From contig NZ_CP036298.1 in the NCBI RefSeq assembly GCF_007752135.1, positions 7,990,501 through 8,054,500 of the forward strand: a stretch of DNA of 64,000 nt, in the 5' to 3' direction. The translations under genes were made by a program, and so were the position numbers. Below the pieces are notes generated by a model. The model saw only the letters and a program-made list of their open reading frames with translations, was not told the origin of the DNA and made no database searches. Below are positions 10,601 to 17,767 of the stretch, piece by piece (within the stretch, counting starts at the first letter, position 1; each line of letters opens with the position of its first letter). This DNA comes from Aureliella helgolandensis. GTDB lineage: Bacteria; Planctomycetota; Planctomycetia; Pirellulales; Pirellulaceae.

Positions 10601-10722
10601 GCTAGTGCATGTGTCTGGCGGGCGTCGACGGTGGGACTGGCGGAGCGCCACAATGCGAAGAACAGTGCCGCTCCTAAGACAGCAGACAAGGCCACCAGAG
10701 ACTTCGAGCGAGACAATCGCAT
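7690..10722 (-). CDS. TPR + FG-GAP/VCBS + ASPIC/UnbV repeat protein
   Basis: A 1010-residue exported or membrane-anchored protein. Start chosen at ATG 10722 because AAGGA lies just upstream and the N-terminus then gives a basic head plus a hydrophobic segment (SLVALSAVLGAALFFALW, ~8-25). The same frame is open to 10923, but those 67 residues look non-coding. Residues ~40-430 are alpha-helical TPR-like repeats. An SGES/SGDS-rich linker follows, then FG-GAP/VCBS repeats with D-x-D-x-D-G calcium-type loops (LDYDLDGWPDVF, GDIDSDGFPDIY, GDINRDGAIDLL). The C-terminal ~90 residues match the ASPIC/UnbV domain (RDAIGAQVTV, GGGYMASNQRQLHFGLG, IEIEWPTG). Such proteins are abundant in planctomycetes, and a beta-propeller surface role in binding or scaffolding is presumed. 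Substrate unknown. Confidence 0.9.
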   Translation of the reverse strand: MRLSRSKSLVALSAVLGAALFFALWRSASPTVDARQTHALARRAFLRGDHPTVLAACQSLSETDQASSKLLLMAGESASRLEQYELAIELYDRVPDAADGEAATARWAAGEVALHLKQMTRAIEKLGQSVALDAKQHQARERLVYLLNLSGQRREAAPHLLELVRRGRGAAQHLLHLGNLAKSIENEAELDQFLLTTPDDALPLLGLARIRLRAGEMEEVEQLLTRVLAQSPRLVEAHVQLGKLRLQLTPERLSGWERSLPADADLHPDVWVVRAQWAQQAEQQEAAARCFAEALRRDPAHLVALQGLVQTLEGMDQVDLAHSLQHRAATVEEFLFVLERIMADEWSGRQALASGQISEAAFRTYLGSAARLEQIARAAELTLKLGRPLEARAWCAYGLNADPTHTQLSQLRNQLSGESYSGESNSGDSRTHPEQPLLDDQWVRSLPLPQWPASEPVQEVAEASQGEPQFQARFTEIRDAFDFTYFASRTEFEDGRRMFEMTGGGVGVLDYDLDGWPDVFLVQGCNWPAGGAQDDYSDCLLRNQTGTLGSKPKFAHVTLLAGIQESAFGQGVAIGDIDSDGFPDIYVCNFGENQLWLNQGDGTFIDGAKHLADRSTSWTVSAAIADLNGDATTEIYDANYVRGPDVTTRRCLMGGQPRACSPRNFLPAEGRLLAADDHGLFHDVSHQVLADSVKGGNALGVAVVRLGSERLPSIFVANDQVANLLLTSQPDPQSPLGLRFEDQALLRGLAYDIEGKAQACMGVATGDINRDGAIDLLVTNYHDESNTLYVQQSAGAFRDASLAAGLVAPSLAPLGFGTQCFDAQLDGHLDFVVLNGHIDDMSHMGIPFRMRPQYFSGNSAARFVEGTAEDTGPFFASMRVGRAAALIDADCDGRQDMVVGDLEQPTCLLHNESTSGNFVSIRLVGVESHRDAIGAQVTVTADGRPWTSQLVAGGGYMASNQRQLHFGLGDASMVERIEIEWPTGMRQQIDNVRSNTHWIAIENQIVRQLP

Positions 10723-10941
10723 TCCATTCCTTGTGTCACAGTAAAGGCAAAGACCTGTTAGCCGCGAGCTGGCGCCTTGAATCAAGCTTTCGTACCAGAT
10801 TCCACCGGCGAAGATCTTTTCGCCAGCAGCCAGAGCGACACTCTGTTTAAGACAGCTCCATACGTCACGCGTTGGCCTGCCAGTATACCAAGTCCCGCTT
10901 GCCAACGCGTCGCTTACGCTCAACAGGGAGCCGACAACTTA

Positions 10942-11009
10942 GAACCGATCTGAAACCCCGTGGACGTAGCATGGCTCCCCGAGCCGTCTACGGGGTTTCG
11001 GATCGGTTC
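10942..11009. repeat. Long imperfect palindrome (hairpin), REP-like
   Basis: The outer arms 10942-10961 and 10990-11009 are inverted copies with 19 of 20 positions matching (arm begins GAACCGATC). Pairing continues imperfectly inward and ends in GGCTC-CCC-GAGCC at 10973-10985, so most of the 68 nt can fold as one stem. It has no T-run on either side, so a plain intrinsic terminator is less likely than an intergenic palindromic element. It lies ~220 bp upstream of the FG-GAP gene start. Confidence 0.85.
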
Positions 11010-11136
11010 CAATTCACCACCGCGTTGAACGCGATTCCTCAGGGGGTGATGTAGCCAGGGCCGTGGAGCGAATGACCAACACAACGCGCCCCAATAACTC
11101 CCCAGTCTTGAAGCAGCAGCACCACGTCGATGCCCC

Positions 11137-11192
11137 CAGAGAATTAAAACCAGAGAATTAAAACCAGAGAAATAAAGCCAGCGAAGTAAACG
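11137..11192. repeat. Four-copy 14-bp tandem repeat
   Basis: Two perfect units CAGAGAATTAAAAC (11137-11150, 11151-11164) are followed by two decayed units (CAGAGAAATAAAGC and CAGCGAAGTAAACG). It is A-rich against a GC-richer background. It looks like a short minisatellite. Confidence 0.85.
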
Positions 11193-11903
11193 CTCAGTCA
11201 GGCCGGACGACTAAGATCTTTCGCTTGCTGGGGCATCGCTTGCTGGCTGTACGAGACTGTAAAGTTGCAAGCTTTCATGATTCAAAGCTTCATTGAATTG
11301 CTGGACATCACCGAGGATTTCACGGAGTGTTTCGTAGTAGATATTGATGGAGACCAAGATGGCAGTGCGACTTGAGGTGCTCACCACCAGCTGGCTCCAG
11401 GGAAACTTGCAAATCGAACTCGCACGGGGCGTCATCTGCCTGCTGCGTATTCGTCAACACCGCCAGCGTCGCCAACGGCAACGCCATTCCCACCATCAGC
11501 ATCGAAGTCTCCATGCAGGAACAAAGGTTTCGCAGACCATTCAGAGGCAAACAAGTGTTTTAGAGAGCCCTACCCACCCCCACCGCACCAAACCTCCCTG
11601 CAGCAGGGCTGGTCGCGGTCAACTATCTTTTTGACAATTGCACCATAACTTCGTTGACGATCTCGAGTTTTGCTCGATTTGCCTGAAATCCGAGGAAGTT
11701 GCAGATTCCAGCTCCACGAGCAGCAATCGCCGCCTCCCTCCATGCGAGGACGATCGGATTCTGCCCAGGTCTGTCATTCTCAGCAGGCAGGGATTAATGG
11801 GCGCGGGAGCCACCGCCGGGTTTCCCGCCTGCGCAGGAATAATGCCGAGGGATTGATGAGAAGCGCATGTCACTACCGCTGAACACCTTGTCGCAACACA
11901 TCG

Positions 11904-12731
11904 CTACGCGAAAGGCAGCAAACCGGCAGCAAGTCGACGGTCAAATTCATAGAGTACAGGAGCGATATCGGCCACGCTCTCCACAACCGCATGGGCGCCG
12001 GCTGATTCCAGCGTCTGAGCTGCGTGGCGGATTCGGCGTTTTTGTGCTTCGCCATCCAACGCCGCCCATTCCTCTCGGCTCAGCCCAACACAATTTCCAG
12101 TCCGCGTGATGCCGATCGTCCAACATCCGGCGTTGCGGCCCGCTTCAATTCCTACGGGAGTGTCATCTACTTTAACAATGTTCCACATCGGATAAACCTC
12201 CATCCGCTTGGCTGCTTCGTGCAAGAGAAACGGGGCGGGTCGTCCGGCGGGCGCATCCTCCACTCCTAAACTGCAATCGGGTACATAACCTTGCGTTGCA
12301 GCCGCTGCAGCCACAATGTCGAGCAATTCGCGTGTGTAGCCAGTCGTGGAACCAATTTTTAAACCTTGGCTGCGACACCATGCAATCATTTCTGGCACAC
12401 CTTCAATCAGTTGACTGTGCGCCCCCAAGGTTGCCTTCTGCAGCGGTAGGAAGTCGGCATACATCTCATCGATTTGCTCGGCGGTCATAGCCTGGCCCTC
12501 GAATTGTGCGCGCCAGGCCGCATCCACTTCGGGCATGGCGCCGATGGCCGCAATGTGATCGCGTTTCGCTCGGCCCATCGGTTCACGCGCTTGAGCGGCC
12601 GTGATTGGCACACCCCGCTGCCGGAAAATTTCCTGAAAAACGCTGGCTGGCGCACAGCTTCCATAATCGATCGTTGTCCCAGCCCAATCAAATACAATGG
12701 CTTTTAAATGGGTAAGTTTCTCTTCACTCAT
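11904..12731 (-). CDS. phnX: Phosphonoacetaldehyde hydrolase (phosphonatase)
   Basis: HAD-superfamily enzyme of 275 residues that splits phosphonoacetaldehyde into acetaldehyde and phosphate. Motif FDWAGTTID supplies the nucleophile D15, and EPMGRAKRDHI holds K56 at the place of the Schiff-base lysine that defines phosphonatases (K53 in the Bacillus enzyme). Later HAD motifs are visible as GSTTGYT and VKVDDTPVGIEAGRNAG. Start chosen at ATG 12731 because it overlaps the stop of the upstream FAD gene as ATGA, the sign of translational coupling; the frame is open further upstream but without family similarity. It is the last gene of the four-gene operon. Expected length for the family is ~265-280, so it looks intact. 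The substrate-supplying transaminase PhnW is not in the window. Confidence 0.93.
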   Translation of the reverse strand: MSEEKLTHLKAIVFDWAGTTIDYGSCAPASVFQEIFRQRGVPITAAQAREPMGRAKRDHIAAIGAMPEVDAAWRAQFEGQAMTAEQIDEMYADFLPLQKATLGAHSQLIEGVPEMIAWCRSQGLKIGSTTGYTRELLDIVAAAAATQGYVPDCSLGVEDAPAGRPAPFLLHEAAKRMEVYPMWNIVKVDDTPVGIEAGRNAGCWTIGITRTGNCVGLSREEWAALDGEAQKRRIRHAAQTLESAGAHAVVESVADIAPVLYEFDRRLAAGLLPFA

Positions 12732-13891
12732 AACACGACTTCCTGACCAGTCAACTGTTTCCAAAAACGATCCGCCACGCCAAACGACATGGTCATCCCA
12801 GCTCCACCGGGGCCAACACAAACGTGGACCCCCTCTTGGACTTCCTGCTCCAACATGACCTGTGTCGGATGCTTGGCATACACACCGTGCCAACGACTCT
12901 CAATGTTCCAATCGGGCAAGGCGAATTGCCGTTGCAACTCACGGAGCATGAGTTGGTCGATTTCGGAGCGATCAAAGGGACTAATCTCGGCATCATACTC
13001 ATGGGAATCGCCCAACACGACCTGCCCCAGTTCATTTTGCGACGCCATGACGTGAATCCCAAAGCGATCGAGTTCGGGGGTCTCTTCACGGACGCGACGT
13101 CGCAACTCCTCTAGCGACGGACAAGCAGCAAAAGCACTGTAGTGCCGCAACGTCAAACCGCTGGCCAAGTGAGGACCGATGCGCCATGCGTCGGCTTGCG
13201 TGGCGGTACGTAACATATGGAGCTTGCACAGGCGAAGACCAGCGCCGGCAAAGGCGTCGGGCAGCAAGGTCTGGAAATCACTGCCGCTGCAAATCACAAT
13301 GCGTTCCGCCTGCCAACTCAATCCGCCACCGCTGCGCAACACCCCGGGAGCCACTTGGTTCACCAAGGTCTCAAACCTCAACTCAACTCCGTAGCGCTCC
13401 TTCAGCCAATGCGGAATCGCCCGAATCGCTGCCGGTGGATTGACGCAAAGCTCCGTAGCACTCCACATAGCCCCCAGCAATCCCTCGGGCTTGGCGGCCG
13501 GCGTCCTCTCCAAGGTTTCCGCCGGACTCAGCATTTCGACTGAGATGTCACTTCCACGACAATGTTCGACATACTCCTGCAGCACCGACAATTCGTCGGG
13601 ACGGTGCGCAAGGTGCAACGAACCGCAGGGGTTGGCCCACACGTCGGAAGCCGCAGCGAGCTGCAACCACAGCTCGCGCGAGCGCATCGCCAGTTGATGC
13701 AATTCTCCGGCGGGTTGCCCAATGGGCCAGACCATGCCGAAATTTCGAATGGAGGCGCCTACTGCCTGCGGAGATCGCTCCAGCAACACAACCCGTTGCC
13801 CACGGGCGGCTGCCATCCAAGCGTGGGCCAGCCCAACGATGCCTGCGCCGACGATGGCGACATCATAACTCTTGCTAGTCGTGGGGCTCAT
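12728..13891 (-). CDS. FAD-dependent amine oxidoreductase, phosphonate-associated (DadA-like)
   Basis: A 387-residue DAO/DadA-fold flavoenzyme. The N-terminus has the ADP-binding beta-alpha-beta motif VAIVGAGIVGLAHAWMAAARG followed by an acidic end to the strand (VVLLERS), and the C-terminus has GVHVCVGPGGAGMTMSFGVAD. It overlaps phnZ upstream and phnX downstream by ATGA. A flavoenzyme clade of this type (TIGR03364) is known to sit beside phosphonatase genes and is thought to oxidise an aminoethylphosphonate-type amine to an aldehyde. Here, next to phnX and without phnW, the likely product is phosphonoacetaldehyde. The exact amine (AEP, N-methyl-AEP or a hydroxylated form) cannot be read from sequence. 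Cytoplasmic; no signal peptide. Confidence 0.85.
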   Translation of the reverse strand: MSPTTSKSYDVAIVGAGIVGLAHAWMAAARGQRVVLLERSPQAVGASIRNFGMVWPIGQPAGELHQLAMRSRELWLQLAAASDVWANPCGSLHLAHRPDELSVLQEYVEHCRGSDISVEMLSPAETLERTPAAKPEGLLGAMWSATELCVNPPAAIRAIPHWLKERYGVELRFETLVNQVAPGVLRSGGGLSWQAERIVICSGSDFQTLLPDAFAGAGLRLCKLHMLRTATQADAWRIGPHLASGLTLRHYSAFAACPSLEELRRRVREETPELDRFGIHVMASQNELGQVVLGDSHEYDAEISPFDRSEIDQLMLRELQRQFALPDWNIESRWHGVYAKHPTQVMLEQEVQEGVHVCVGPGGAGMTMSFGVADRFWKQLTGQEVVL

Positions 13892-14460
13892 TGGGCCACC
13901 TCGTCTGTCGAAACCACTAAGGGGTCGATGAACGCGAGAAAGTGTTCGAGCGGTGGAGTTGCCAAATCGACAACTTTGGCCTGATCATCCCACTTCCGCA
14001 GCTGCAGCGACTCCTGCCAAAACGGAGTCTGACGAAATTCGGATAATTCGGTGGCCGACATCGGCCCTCCCTGCAACGCTAAACTCACCTGCGAGGGCTC
14101 GGACAACTGCGCAGCATACTCTGGATCGACTGCACACAGATAGCGTTTGGCATCGACATGCTGTCGAACCGGCTCGGTCACTGCTTGGTCAAAGTATTTT
14201 TCCAAGTATCGATAACCGCTCTTTTCATGATGATCATCAACCCCTTGATCTGGCGCATCGTCTGGAAGCTCGTGAAGCAGATGTCCAACATCGTGCAACA
14301 AGGCGGCAACGATCAACTCGGGTGGCGCCTGATGCTGCTCTGCCAACGCCGCGCATTGCAACGCGTGCTCCAGTTGCGTCACCGACTCACCTCCATACTC
14401 GGAATTCCCGCGGAGCTTAAACAGTTCGCCAATTCGGCTGACAAGGGTAGAGGGAGTCAT
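13888..14460 (-). CDS. phnZ: PhnZ-like HD-domain di-iron oxygenase (C-P bond cleaving)
   Basis: A 190-residue HD-domain protein matching the PhnZ family, which oxidises 2-amino-1-hydroxyethylphosphonate to glycine and phosphate with a mixed-valence di-iron centre. The known PhnZ residues can be placed one by one: Y22 and E25 (EYGGE), H32 (LEHALQ), H56-D57 (LLHDVGH), H78 (DHHEKSG), H101 with K105 (VRQHVDAK) and D158 (KWDDQAK), with offsets of 2-3 to the PhnZ numbering. Start chosen at ATG 14460, 5 nt after the upstream dehydrogenase stop. Its stop overlaps the FAD gene start (ATGA). Also similar in size to myo-inositol oxygenase relatives, but operon context favours PhnZ. PhnY, the hydroxylase that normally makes its substrate, is not seen. 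Confidence 0.88.
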   Translation of the reverse strand: MTPSTLVSRIGELFKLRGNSEYGGESVTQLEHALQCAALAEQHQAPPELIVAALLHDVGHLLHELPDDAPDQGVDDHHEKSGYRYLEKYFDQAVTEPVRQHVDAKRYLCAVDPEYAAQLSEPSQVSLALQGGPMSATELSEFRQTPFWQESLQLRKWDDQAKVVDLATPPLEHFLAFIDPLVVSTDEVAQ

Positions 14461-14465
14461 GGGGA

Positions 14466-15611
14466 TCAGGTTTTCTCTAAGGAAGGCTTGATAGCAATAC
14501 GAATGGCGGTCCGTCGCGGCGAGTCGTCGACGGCAAGGGAAACGTCGGACAACGGATACACTCGAGAGACCAATTCCGCGAAGGGCCAAGTCGTGCCATG
14601 CTCCGTTAGAAAATCGACCGCCGTCAACAAATCGGCAGGACGATAATTGTGCACGCCGTGGAGCGACAAGACGCGGCGCACCAGCTGCTCAGGAAAAATC
14701 TCGACCGCTGGAGTTGGCCGCACGGCACCTACCAACACGAGGCTGGCTCCTGTATCGGCCACTGAAATACCAGCTTCCGTTGCCTGCGAACTGCCGGACA
14801 TTTCCAGCACCACATCGAACTGCCCCAGTGACGGCAGCCGCTGCGCCCACTCGCTCCACAGTACGCAGCGGTCAGCAGCAAATCGTTGCGCCAACTCCAA
14901 ACGCTGGGGATCGGTATCGCAAACGGTAATGGAACTAGCCCCACGGCTCTTCGCCATCGCACTGGCCGTCAAACCTAGCAATCCGGCCCCAAACACCAGC
15001 ACGCGACAATTGGCCAGATCACCGGCAGTGCGCAGCGCCGCAGCCACCGTCGCAGTCGCACAACTCACCGGACAAATAATCTCATCGGCAATCTCGTGAT
15101 CGACTGCCACTAGTTTGGTTCCGGGCACTAGGTGACAGTACTCGGCTAGACCACCGCTGAACACCCAGCCCTGGTCAGCCTGGGGCCCTGCTTGCTCAGG
15201 GATAGGGCTGTGTCCGTACTTTCGCAGTTGTTCGCATTTCTGGGGAAAACCACGCTTGCAATTGCGGCATTCATCGCAAGAAGCGGTGACGGACCACACG
15301 ACCCGGTCCCCGACTTTTATCTTGCGGCCCCGCAAATCGCTCAGGGAATCGTCCCCCAGCCGCTCGACGACCCCCAGGATTTCATGCCCCAAGATGCAAG
15401 GGACCGGCTCCTGGCGATGACCATCCAAGGTGGACCAGTCGCTACCGCACATCGTGCAGCAGGTGATTCGCACCCAGGCTTCACCTGGCGCTAGTTCTGA
15501 AGGAGCCAGCAGTTGCATCATTTCGAGCGGCTTCCCTGGGCCGTGAAATACCGCAGCCAGGGCAGTCCTCGAGTGAGTCGCAGTCGAAGATGCGGCGGAA
15601 GATTGATGCAT
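14466..15611 (-). CDS. Zinc alcohol dehydrogenase, phosphonate-associated
   Basis: Medium-chain Zn-dependent dehydrogenase of ~381 residues, first gene of the phosphonate operon. It has the catalytic-zinc Cys in CTMCGSD, GHE for the zinc His/Glu, a four-Cys structural zinc loop (CDECRNCKRGFPQKC), and the Rossmann motif VLVFGAGLLGLTASAMA followed by an acidic VCDTD, which favours NAD(H). ATG 15611 is preferred over ATG 15620 because AAGGG lies 9 nt before it but directly abuts 15620. A dehydrogenase clade of this kind (TIGR03366) recurs beside phosphonate catabolism genes. It could oxidise a hydroxyalkyl phosphonate or handle the aldehyde products; the substrate is not known. Confidence 0.87.
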   Translation of the reverse strand: MHQSSAASSTATHSRTALAAVFHGPGKPLEMMQLLAPSELAPGEAWVRITCCTMCGSDWSTLDGHRQEPVPCILGHEILGVVERLGDDSLSDLRGRKIKVGDRVVWSVTASCDECRNCKRGFPQKCEQLRKYGHSPIPEQAGPQADQGWVFSGGLAEYCHLVPGTKLVAVDHEIADEIICPVSCATATVAAALRTAGDLANCRVLVFGAGLLGLTASAMAKSRGASSITVCDTDPQRLELAQRFAADRCVLWSEWAQRLPSLGQFDVVLEMSGSSQATEAGISVADTGASLVLVGAVRPTPAVEIFPEQLVRRVLSLHGVHNYRPADLLTAVDFLTEHGTTWPFAELVSRVYPLSDVSLAVDDSPRRTAIRIAIKPSLEKT

Positions 15612-16350
15612 GGACCGCATCCCTTAGGGTAAATTTGCGAGCAACAACAGAAACAAACTCTGGCGGGTGCGAGTGCGGAACCACCAGTGGTAGGCAAACC
15701 GAAACAGCGGACGAGGCGGACCCAGCGGCCAGCCCTGCCCTCACTCGAACTTCAATCTAGGGGGGACCTTCCTTACTAGGGCTGGCAGCCTTTCCTGGAA
15801 CGAATCCCCTCCTGCGACGGCATTGGTAGCTACACAAATCCGAACGGCTCTTTGGTCAAGCTGGGGCATTGAAAAAGTTAAATTGAAGATTGTAAATTTG
15901 AAATTGATCGACTCATGCCAGTAGAAGTGACTTAGTGAAGTGACTTGATGGATCCGCGCGGCGAAGATTCCAAGATGCTATCTGAGCATCGGATCACACC
16001 GTTTCTCGACGAATGCATCCACTCGACGAATACATCCAATTGTGCAACATCCACGGATGTGTCCGTCGTGAACGCCAAGACCAACCTTCAGAAAACCTCA
16101 ATAGCAGCCCGCTGGCTAGGAATGTGCAATTGTCAATTTAACTTTTTCAATCCCAAGCGACAGGCAGCAGCCTTCAAACTTGTGTAGATCCCCATGCCTG
16201 TTACCGAGATTCCTACTCAACTAGACCGGCATTTCCTCAGGCTGGCATTCCTTGGATCCTACTTTCTGGGATCAACCGCGGTCGACTATATTAACAAGTT
16301 TTCTCGCTCGCCGCGCACCCGCGAAGTGATGAGGTTTTCGTGAAGATCAA
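15612..16350. other. Divergent promoter region, phosphonate operon / DUF5690
   Basis: No gene is supported; the 80-codon frame at 15945-16187 has no family likeness or start signal. The region must hold the promoters of both divergent units. It contains a 284-bp segment bounded by perfect 19-bp inverted repeats (separate entry) and short internal tandem repeats: GAAGTGACTT twice near 15926-15948 and CGACGAATxCATCCA twice near 16008-16038. These could be operators. Confidence 0.5.
15868..16151. mobile_element. MITE-like segment with 19-bp terminal inverted repeats (candidate)
   Basis: ATTGAAAAAGTTAAATTGA at 15868-15886 recurs exactly inverted at 16133-16151, and the flanks GCTGGGG / CCCAAGC extend the match imperfectly outward. 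The interior has no credible gene. Size (284 bp) and terminal repeats fit a non-autonomous element, but no target-site duplication is evident, and paired operators or a long cruciform remain possible. Confidence 0.45.
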
Positions 16351-17742
16351 TTGAGCATTCGATCGGTGGGTGTTAGCATGCGAAGCGGCCTCGCACTCGA
16401 ACGCCTTTCGCTGGACGCCTTGCATATGGATGCTTCCCCCGACCTCGACCAACCAACGGCAAAACGCTCACTCTTGGGGCCTCCCATGCTGTGGGCCAGC
16501 ATTGCGGCATTCGGCACCTACTTTTGCATGTATGCCTTCCGTAAGCCCTTTACGGTAATTGATTACGATGCCTTGACCGCTTGGGGCTGGGAATACAAGA
16601 CGGTAGCCGTCGCCGCGCAAGTCATTGGATACATGATTTCCAAATTCCTGGGCATTAAAATACTGTCGGAGATGCCTGCCAAACGTCGCGCGATCGGCAT
16701 CCTCATCCTGATTGCGTTTGCCGAACTAGCGCTCGTCGGCTTTGGATTTGTACCTGCTCCCTACAACATTGTTTGCCTATTCCTGAACGGCCTCCCACTG
16801 GGCATGGTGTTTGGTTTGGTACTAGGTTTCCTTGAGGGGAGAAAACAAACCGAGGCGCTGGCTGCCATCCTATGCACGAGCTTCATCCTGGCCGACGGTG
16901 TCACCAAATCGGTAGGCAAAGCGTTACTGGAAGCAGGCGTGCCACCGTTCTGGATGCCCTCAGCGGCCGGAGCCCTGTTCCTTCTGCCACTGCTAGTTTT
17001 CGTGTGGATGCTGCAACAGATCCCACTCCCCGATGAAGCAGACAAGCAGGCCCGCAGTGAACGACTCCCCCTGACCTCCCAGGAGCGACGTGCCTTCTTC
17101 ATGCGTCACGCTTGGGGACTGACTCCTCTACTGATGATGTTTTTGCTGGTGACCGTGCTCCGCAGCATCCGCTCCGACTTTGCGCCTCAAATTTGGGAAA
17201 GTCTAGGAGTGACGACGACTCCCGAAATCTTCAGCTATTCAGAGATTTGGGTCGGCTTGGCGGTCACCCTTGCCAACGGAGCGGCGGCCCTGGTAAGCGA
17301 CAATTACCGAGGATTCAAACTGGCGCTGGCGACTTGCACGGCCGGCTTCATCATCCTACTCCTATCGACGCTCGGCCAACACTCGGGCGTCATTTCTCCC
17401 TTCCTGTTCATGGTCTTGATTGGCATCGGCCTCTACCTCCCCTACGTCGCAACGCACACCACGATCTTTGAACGCTTGATTGCGATGACGCGCGATCGTG
17501 GGAACCTGGTGCACTTGATGTACCTTGCCGATTCCATAGGTTACCTGGGCTATGTGGGCGTCATGCTATGGAAAAACGCCGCCCAACCCGAAGCCAACTT
17601 CATGAACTTCTTCCGACCGATCTGCTACGTCGCTGGCACGATATCTCTGCTTTGCATGTTGAGTTGCCAGATCTATTTTTCACTTCGCGCCAGTCGCCAA
17701 CAGCGAGCCATAGGGCCGGTTGCGCTAGAGCCAAACGCATAG
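16351..17742 (+). CDS. DUF5690-like multi-pass membrane transporter
   Basis: Integral membrane protein of up to 463 residues with about twelve hydrophobic segments and a major-facilitator-like look: FCMYAFRKPFT in the first helix, a cytoplasmic PDEADKQARSERLP loop in the middle. It resembles the family I know as DUF5690, whose substrate is undefined. The frame opens with TTG at 16351; ATG 16378 is an alternative, and neither has a good ribosome site, so the start is uncertain. The conserved part begins near residue 48 (MLWASIAAFGTYF). The next gene follows after 25 nt. Being divergent from the phosphonate operon, it is a candidate importer for its substrate, but that is inference. Confidence 0.75.
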   Translation: MSIRSVGVSMRSGLALERLSLDALHMDASPDLDQPTAKRSLLGPPMLWASIAAFGTYFCMYAFRKPFTVIDYDALTAWGWEYKTVAVAAQVIGYMISKFLGIKILSEMPAKRRAIGILILIAFAELALVGFGFVPAPYNIVCLFLNGLPLGMVFGLVLGFLEGRKQTEALAAILCTSFILADGVTKSVGKALLEAGVPPFWMPSAAGALFLLPLLVFVWMLQQIPLPDEADKQARSERLPLTSQERRAFFMRHAWGLTPLLMMFLLVTVLRSIRSDFAPQIWESLGVTTTPEIFSYSEIWVGLAVTLANGAAALVSDNYRGFKLALATCTAGFIILLLSTLGQHSGVISPFLFMVLIGIGLYLPYVATHTTIFERLIAMTRDRGNLVHLMYLADSIGYLGYVGVMLWKNAAQPEANFMNFFRPICYVAGTISLLCMLSCQIYFSLRASRQQRAIGPVALEPNA

Positions 17743-17767
17743 CCTCGAACCAGAGCAGAAGCCCCAC

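Larger units (their letters stand above)
10723..11903. other. Repeat-rich non-coding region of 1.2 kb
   Basis: No convincing gene. Short minus-strand frames between 11211 and 11550 are in two different phases and could be a frameshifted small gene or chance. The region carries a long hairpin (10942-11009), a 14-bp tandem array (11137-11192) and, around 11820-11842, a segment like the widespread intergenic repeat with CCCGCCTGCGCAGGAAT. It lies between the 3' end of the phosphonate operon and the 5' end of the FG-GAP gene, both on the minus strand. Confidence 0.5.

Noticed and set aside
11820-11842. CCCGCCTGCGCAGGAAT segment resembling a widespread intergenic repeat
   Set aside because: Only one imperfect copy is seen and the likeness is from memory, so it is not listed as a feature.
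15945-16187. 80-codon open frame in the divergent region
   Set aside because: No ribosome site, no family likeness, and it overlaps the inverted-repeat element.
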